A DNA stretch of 64,000 bases from positions 19,661,622-19,725,621 of the forward strand of contig LR990044.1 of NCBI GenBank assembly GCA_905147135.1. The letters are read 5' to 3'. Positions within the stretch are counted from its first letter, which is position 1. The number at the start of each line of letters is the position of its first letter. This DNA comes from Blastobasis lacticolella (lineage: Eukaryota; Arthropoda; Insecta; Lepidoptera; Blastobasidae). The notes beneath the pieces were generated by a model that worked only from the letters and a program-made list of their open reading frames with translations, had not been told where the DNA came from and did no database searches. Below are positions 57,960-64,000 of the stretch, piece after piece. The position numbers were made by a program, and so were the translations under genes.

Positions 57960-58325
57960 GTTCGATCCCCAGTGGCGCCATGTACTGCTCTTGCGGTGAG
58001 GGAAAACATCGTGATAAGACCTAAACATTCAGGCGACTGAATGTATGTACCTACCTCTATTTAAGCTCTATATAAGCTCTATTATGGGTCAATCTGAAAA
58101 CCAGCGCTGTGTTTGGTTGCTGCCATTCATAGCATTAAGCTGAGGCTGGACCAATTTGGTCCGAGGACGCATCGCCCTGCTTTCTTGATATGTACTTATT
58201 CTGTTAGTTTTAAGTTTTTGAATGTGTTATTGGACCAAATAAAAATACGTCTATGTCTATGTCTATGTCTAACCGGGTTCTAATCTGGTCAGGATCCCCT
58301 GGTAACAGGGTCACGGAGGTAAAGC
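57960..58325 (+). mobile_element. SINE2 split around a LINE tail
   Basis: 'gttcgatccccagtggcgcc' and 'gtgagggaaaacatcgtgat' (57960-58050) and 'ctggtcaggatcccctggta' (58285-58325) are successive SINE2 parts, separated by the LINE-tail repeat at 58078-58245. Confidence 0.7.
58078..58245 (+). mobile_element. LINE 3' tail repeat U, copy 1
   Basis: 'gaaaaccagcgctgtgtttg', 'gctgaggctggaccaatttg', 'cgcatcgccctgctttcttg', 'attggaccaaataaa'. The second copy is at 61630-61790. It ends near an AATAAA. Confidence 0.75.
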
Positions 58326-58644
58326 CGGGTTAGATCATTTTAGTGTATCATTTCTCCGTTGCGTGACATCGACGTGTGTCATTGTCGATACGCGATCATG
58401 TTACCCCCGATCCGTATGTAACGGCGTATCAAATACGTTTCGTATCGTATAAAGGGTTTCCAAATCCACTATGTAATGTAGTATCCAACTATATTTAGGC
58501 TCCAGATATTAAAATAACCTATCTATAACAAAAAGTAATTTTTATTAAGTATGATAAATGGATACTGTTTTTTTTTTTTTTTTCAATCTGTAAAGTACTA
58601 TTTATATTCTTCTTGAAAAAAATGTTTTCGACTTTAATCGGATA

Positions 58645-58836
58645 TTGTATCATATCATGATGTGCAGAGCCTGCCTGAGGGAGGAAGAGACAGCAGCACA
58701 CATCCTGCGGACATGCGAGGGGGTGGCAACATACAGGCATGAGCATCTCGGACAACCACAAACCCTTCCAGAGACGTTTGCAAAACTGAAAGGATTGCTG
58801 CGTTTCCTGGAGGAGTTGGGATGGCAGGAACAATAG
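58645..58836 (+). mobile_element. LINE C-terminal fragment with CCHC-like end
   Basis: Reads MMCRACLREEETAAHILRTC then HLGQPQTLPETFAKLKGLL and FLEELGW with a stop. C-x2-C...H-x4-C followed by a terminal F...LGW is the usual C-terminus after RNase H in R1/Jockey-related elements. Confidence 0.8.
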
Positions 58837-59222
58837 GGTATCTTGGAGTACACCATATCCACGCAGAATGTGCGCGAGTTCGCCTGAATGCGGAAAATGG
58901 CTCGGATACATCTATCTATCATATCATGATACGACTATGAGACATGATACATCGCGATCCATCTCGAGTCGGTTTTTCCTCGATCATCAAAGGGGATACG
59001 CAATGCCGCTACCTGCATTTTTAAAATGCGGGTACCTACTTGATGAATGCTCCGCGTTGTCGAAAACGCGCCGCTGGAATTTGAATACTAGGATCGTAGG
59101 AAAATTTGAGCGTCTACAACACGACACGTGTTGGCGACACGCTGACAAAAATACAATGGACGTGGTTTCTAGCACAAGGCGCGATTTTACTTTTGATACA
59201 ATATGGCCGAAATGAGCGTCCA

Positions 59223-59298
59223 TACCGAAGAGTATGGAATGCTAGCGACCTTCTTGCTATAACCATGAAGGTCGCTAGCATTCCAATCTCTTTGGTCT
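59223..59298. repeat. Strong hairpin (18 bp perfect stem, extended)
   Basis: GGAATGCTAGCGACCTTC (59236-59253) is inverted exactly at 59267-59284 across 13 nt; the flanks 'accgaagagta'/'atctctttggt' extend the stem to about 30 bp. Confidence 0.85.
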
Positions 59299-59364
59299 AT
59301 ACTTAGGATACATATACTCTATACGATACGCCTAATTTTGGATTTGGAGATGATACAAGTATGG

Positions 59365-59475
59365 ACCCAGCTCAGTCGCTCCACTTTAATTGCCTGATCT
59401 GCCAAATCCTGAAGCACGGTCAAGGCGGACCACGGGTCCTCGCGCGCGAAAGTACAACCTGAATATTAACGCGAA
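59365..59475 (+). mobile_element. SINE2 3' fragment
   Basis: 'cagtcgctccactttaattg', 'caaggcggaccacgggtcct' and 'attaacgcgaagatgat'. Confidence 0.75.
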
Positions 59476-59984
59476 GATGATAATTCTCCGGATAACTTCT
59501 CATGTTTCGGATGCAACAACCATGAACACAAAGTGGGTATCTGGTTAGACAGCTAGAAGAGCCGCGGCACAATGCAAAGCCAGATAACGCCTGTCTGGCC
59601 GTAACAGATAAGTTTATCTGCTCTATGCGCAGCATCCAGCATCTGTATCTGCATAATACAGGGTGGTATTCACAAAGGCCGAATAGATATTTCATGTTTC
59701 ACAGTAGGGAAACTATTATCGTTTAATATACATCACGAGATAGATCCAATCTAGTCGTGTTGTATGTAGATAGTAGGTAATTTTTACGTATTGTTTACGC
59801 AAAGATATTCCTTTAATTTTAACTCAAAATAGAGAATTACGCACAGTTTCATTTATTTTGTGGCATAGGTCTTAGTAGCATGTAGGTATTATACATACCT
59901 GCAATCTATAGGTACAAAATGTAGTTCATACTACACCATAATAATTTAGTAGGTACCCAACCTGGGGACCTACACCTTCAAACA

Positions 59985-60265
59985 GCTACATTCTATCATC
60001 GCACCGCTCCTTGGCGCCAAATTGGTCGCGAACTGTGCGGTTCCAAAGGAACTTTCTCCCACGCACGCTAAGGTTGTGGAATGAACTACCTGGGGAGGTT
60101 TTCTCTGGAGAGTACAACATGGAGTCCTTCAAGAAAGGGGTTAAAAGGTTTTTACGGGGTCGGAAAAGCGTGGGTGATGCCCTTGGTATTGCAAACGTCC
60201 GTAGGCTGCGGTGACTGGTTACCATTAGGCAGGCCGTAAGCTTGTTTGCCACCTTAGCGGTATAA
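59985..60265 (+). mobile_element. LINE 3' end fragment R, copy 3
   Basis: Plus frame TVRFQRNFLPRTLRLWNELP, EVFSGEYNMESFKKGVKRFL and a stop after NVRRLR, then 'aggcaggccgtaagcttgtt' and an A-run. The best-preserved copy of this C-terminus. Confidence 0.85.
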
Positions 60266-60302
60266 AAAAAAAACAAATAGGCTTAAACGTTTTTATTAAA
60301 CT

Positions 60303-60395
60303 CTACGGTACATGGCCGCAGTGGGATCGAACCCGGGAACTCTCGCATACGAGTCGGAACGCTTCACTTCACACTAGGCCACCGACGCGCCAAAC
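60303..60395 (-). mobile_element. SINE2 tRNA-like head
   Basis: On minus: GGCGCGTCGGTGGCCTAGTG, then CGACTCGTATGCGAGAG, a B-box GGTTCGATCCCACTGCGGCC and 'atgta'. The clearest head in the window. Confidence 0.88.
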
Positions 60396-60694
60396 ACGCT
60401 GTGTATGTATGTGGTGCTTATTGTTTGGAAGCGGTATTCTGTACGGTCCCAGTCGGGCGACTATAATTCGAACGGGATATCCCGCCAGCCTCTACCTCTA
60501 GTCTGAATTTGCGATTACCTATTATTTATGATAAATTTATTGATAGTTATTGACATAGTTTAAATTATTATATTTTGACAATAATTTATATAAATGAAAT
60601 TGTACTCGGTATTTTTGAATTATTAATTGCATAGTTATTTAAAAAGCACTATTCTTTGTTTAAATAGGTAAAATTTAATTAGAATTTTTACAAA

Positions 60695-60765
60695 TATCCA
60701 CAAAGTGACCACAAATAAAATGAGGTCTTTATCCACAAAGTGACCACAAATAAAATGATAGAACT
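60695..60765. repeat. Short tandem duplication (about 37 bp x 2)
   Basis: 'tccacaaagtgaccacaaat' followed by 'aaaatga' occurs twice in succession. Confidence 0.9.
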
Positions 60766-60782
60766 TTTCTTTGAATGAATCC

Positions 60783-61470
60783 TCGTCAAATAAATACGCG
60801 ACCATTAGATAATGGCCAATAAATAAGAAAACGTGACAACTCGGTTCGCTCACCGTTCTGCCAACTTGGAATAACCATTTACAACTTCGCTGATGAGCTA
60901 CGAAACATGGAGATAAAGTCTATTACAACCGAGACGAAGTCAGGTCAGGTTCGGTTCCCCTGGTAGCAGGGTCACAGAGGTCCGATGGCAGTCGCTCCAC
61001 TGTAATTATCTGATCTGCCAAATCCTAGATCATGGTCATGGCAGACCCCGGCCTTCGTGCGCAAGCACAACCGGGGTATTGCCGCCAAGTAAGTAAGTAA
61101 AAACCCTTAATGGAACACACAAAAAATTATACATAACAAGAAATAAGAAAAACAATTTATATGCGCGCAAAGGCGGCCTTATCGCTTTAAGCGATCTCTT
61201 CCAGACAACCTTTGACAAGATGATTATTTTTTTATCCCGCTAGCGTCTACCTCTACCCTGAACTTTTTATTTTAAAAAATCCCTTTCAGTTAATACGCGA
61301 CAATTAGATAATGGCTCACCACCTCAAAGCACTGTAGGTACCTAATTGTAAATAAGAAAACGTGACAACTAGGGTCGCTCACCGTTCTGCCAACTTGGAA
61401 TAACCACTTACAACTTCGCTGATGAGCTACGCAACATGGAGATAAGGGCTGGAACGCCTGAGACGAAGTT
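60783..61470 (+). repeat. Direct duplication with a SINE2 between the copies
   Basis: The block 'caccgttctgccaacttgga' to 'cgctgatgagctacg' and 'acatggagataa' occurs at 60850-60925 and again at 61380-61455, with upstream similarity (ttagataatggc; aagaaaacgtgacaac). A SINE2 fragment (60945-61082) lies between. Confidence 0.85.
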
Positions 61471-61569
61471 TTCGTTAGAAAATTCTTTGTAGAGACAATT
61501 TTGTTTGGGCATACTTGGTTCGTAATTAATGGAGGGTACTTTTTAATTTACGGTTCGTAAGAACGTTTC

Positions 61570-61790
61570 TAAATTGTGCTATTCGGATGTGGAAGGTTCC
61601 AATAACATGTTTCCTTTAGACTATGATGTGGGATTATAGGTCAGTCTGAAAACCAACGCTGTGTTTGGCTAATGCCATTTATAGTATTAAACTGAGGCTG
61701 GTCCAATTTGATCCGATAACGCATCGCCCTGCTTCATTATGATGTACTTATTCGTTTAAGTTTTTTGAAAGTGTTATTAGACCTTTGGCG
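61570..61790 (+). mobile_element. LINE 3' tail repeat U, copy 2
   Basis: Preceded by a frameshifted 'attcggatgtggaa' (RMWN) C-terminal relic like that at 22095; it then shares the repeat U body with 58078-58245. Confidence 0.7.
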
Positions 61791-62170
61791 GTGCAGGATA
61801 AGTTTGCCGCCAATGTTGGCAAGCGAAGATGGTGAGAAGGTAGAAAAGGGTAATTACCCACCTGGCCGGGTGTTGTGACCAGGGGACCAAGGGCCCAAAA
61901 GTTGCACGTCGGAAGTTGTATATATGCCGTGGAAGTTGGCACATTTCTCTAGCGCGATGTAGAATTGTTAGCGCCATCTATGTGCGGATGCTTGCCAACC
62001 TTGTGTTCGTGTACTCGTAAAGTGAGTATTGTTGATAGTTCCCTGTTGGAGCGATAGATGTCGCTACAGACCAAATAAACAATAAAGAAGTCAATTCCAC
62101 ATACATAAGTGGTTTTCTCAGCTGAAGATTATCTTTGCCCCTATATAAGCTTGAATAGTCTGTCTGAATG
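61791..62170. other. No recognisable feature
   Basis: Overlapping short open frames on minus only; nothing identifiable. Confidence 0.4.
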
Positions 62171-62184
62171 AATATCACCGCCTT

Positions 62185-62415
62185 ATCTTATTGTGCCGCC
62201 AAGCAACAATGCTTGCATTGCCAGTCTGAAGGATAAGGTAGCCAGCGATATTATAGACATGAGGTATTTCATCTTAGTCCTCACAGTGACAACGCATTGC
62301 GGTTCTGCATTTTTGTTACCTGCAACCTAAATGGATGTTATGTCGCCCATAACATCTATTTAGTTACCACTTACCATCAGGTGGGCTGTCTGCTCAGTAC
62401 AATAAAAAAAAATAC
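62185..62415 (+). repeat. Repeat D, copy 2
   Basis: Near-identical in parts to 15540-15785; includes the palindrome 'atgttatgtcgcccataacat' and ends in an A-run. Confidence 0.75.
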
Positions 62416-62617
62416 ATAATTATCAAGTTTAGTATCCTGGGTTGGATAAACAAAAGTTTCAAAGCTCTGTTCCATAATTTTAATACGTATTTATCGAAAC
62501 ATAATATCAGCCCTTGAATTATTAGTTCATGGTGATATGATATAATCCGCTATGATTTATTACTGTTCCAGTAATTACGACTATGTAGGTAGATATAGAC
62601 AGAGGCGTAAATTTATA

Positions 62618-62755
62618 ACCATGATCCAATGTGGTCAGGTTAACGTGGTCACGGAGCCAAGATGGCAGTCCCTCCACTGTAATAACCTTTCAAGGCGAAC
62701 TCCAGGCCTTCGTGCGCGAGAACACCACCGGGATATTGACGCCAAGAAGAGGCTA
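62618..62755 (+). mobile_element. SINE2 3' part with internal deletion
   Basis: 'accatgatccaatgtggtca', 'ggcagtccctccactgtaat', then directly 'caaggcgaactccaggcctt' and 'gggatattgacgccaagaag'. Confidence 0.75.
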
Positions 62756-63245
62756 CGTCAGAGGCGTACGTTTATTCGTAGACGTAGCTACATGTTCCAA
62801 GAGCTACGATGGCGCGTAGCAATTCCTCCTAGAGGATACAAAGCAAAAATATCCGGCTATCTGATATTTAGAAAACCTTTTTAAAGATCTTAAGGTTTTC
62901 TTTATTAAAATACCAGCCATTTAACCGCCATCCCTTTTGGTGGTAGTCCAAATCCTGGTCCTGGTAATTTCGACTGAGGAAATCTGCTAAAGAGAAATAG
63001 AGACGAAAAAATACGTGTAGCAAAAGTCATGAATGGGGAAAACCCCGAATGGAAATACACTACTGGCAAAATTTTGCAATAGAAAAAAATGGTAACACAA
63101 AACTACGCTACGGGTAAATACAGTATTGGGAACACATGTGAATGGTGAAATACAGGAACGAAAACAACTTCGAGAAAAATGTGAATGGGATAAAAATACT
63201 GGAGAAATATAATATTGGCAAATATCAACTTACATAATAATTAAT

Positions 63246-63444
63246 ATCTATACTAATATTATAAAGAGGAAAGGTTTGATTTTTTGTTTGTTTGTTTGTT
63301 TGTTTGTATTGAATAGGCTTCGAAAGTACTGGACCGATTTCAAAAATTCTTTCACTATTGGGAAGCTACACTATCCCCGGGTGACATAGGCTATATACCC
63401 GTGTACCCGTAGTGGTACCTGTGCGAAGCCGGGGCGGCTGCTAG
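63246..63444 (+). mobile_element. Short Helitron-like element (TC...CTAG)
   Basis: Starts TCTATACTAATATTATAAAG, contains a (TTTG)n run, 'tactggaccgatttcaaaaa' and 'gaagctacactatccccggg', and ends ...ggggcggctgCTAG followed by T. 5' TC, 3' CTAG and an adjacent T fit Helitron termini. A related block is at 50790. Confidence 0.6.
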
Positions 63445-63653
63445 TGTACAATAAAAAGGAAAAGAAATTACCTAACTTAAAATATGTAAAAAATTTGGGC
63501 CGTGTGGAAGCATACCCAAGATGTTGGCAGCACTCTGAATAGCAATGCTTATTCTTAATGGCTAATCAATCTACACAGTCACTTGCTGAGCCTCTGTCTT
63601 TGTCTGTTTTTCCGCTAACCTAACATTAACCACGCAACTGACGACGACAAATT

Positions 63654-63878
63654 GACGACCTGAGTGGTTCAGTGGTCAACATGCCGAGCAAGTCTGCCAC
63701 GCAAGAGGTCCCGGGTTCGATTCCCAGCCGGGCAGAAATTGAAATGATGAATTTTAATTTCTGTTACGGGTCTGGGTGTTCTATGTATAATAAGTATGTA
63801 TTTAAAAGTATATAAGTAGTTTATCAGTTATCTAGCACCCATAAAACAAGCTTTGCTTACTTTGGGGCTAGATGGCGC

Positions 63879-63909
<31 letters not shown>
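63654..63909 (+). mobile_element. SINE1 ending in a 27-nt poly(A)
   Basis: Complete SINE1 with a small insertion in the anticodon arm (catgccgagcaagtctgcc). Unlike the other copies, it stops right after 'ggcgctgtgt' and continues as about 27 A residues. Confidence 0.92.
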
Positions 63910-64000
63910 CTGATTTTGATACGGCGGAATTATTATACATGTTTAATAAATGCATCGCACAGAGATGGACTCAGGGTTGTTGGGGCTCGTTTATGTTATT

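Overview
This window is insect nuclear DNA, most probably from a moth or butterfly (Lepidoptera). Three GT-AG spliced genes sit in AT-rich sequence densely packed with tRNA-derived SINEs, LINE tails, short inverted-repeat DNA transposons and the word 'taggtacctac'. No bacterial-style gene, rRNA, functional tRNA or CRISPR array was seen. The order is inferred from repeat style; no search was possible.

Layout. 1-26 kb is gene-poor and made of transposon remains: a reverse-transcriptase fragment at the left edge (1-1470), SINEs and a tandemly duplicated SINE block (5.5-6.5 kb), a P-element-like transposon with a THAP domain and an internal minisatellite (10994-12464), an inverted pair of 250 bp MITEs (15.3-16.2 kb), a hAT element with an exact 8 bp target duplication (18574-19339), and several LINE 3' ends (21-24 kb).

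26.7-52.6 kb is the gene-bearing core. A FAM177-family gene (minus, two coding exons, 146 aa) lies head-to-head with a ten-exon gene (plus, 30032-41497, 933 aa) that encodes a ZAD domain, seven C2H2-type zinc fingers and a C-terminal array of about 48-residue repeats. That gene ends tail-to-tail with a USF (upstream stimulatory factor) gene (minus, six exons, 52612-44221, 222 aa); their poly(A) signals are about 35 bp apart. All exon phases join without a frame break. Two of the three genes are transcription factors.

The introns are full of mobile DNA. USF intron 3 holds a nested stack: a LINE fragment interrupted by a MITE, itself interrupted at a TA by a 1.1 kb terminal-inverted-repeat element. 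The uninterrupted MITE survives at 23953-24210, so the empty site can be compared directly.

52.7-64 kb has no confident gene. It contains a long-inverted-repeat element (53885-54448), smaller MITEs, LINE C-terminal fragments, SINEs, a tandem duplication at 60.8-61.5 kb, a Helitron-like end and a SINE with a poly(A) tail near the right edge.
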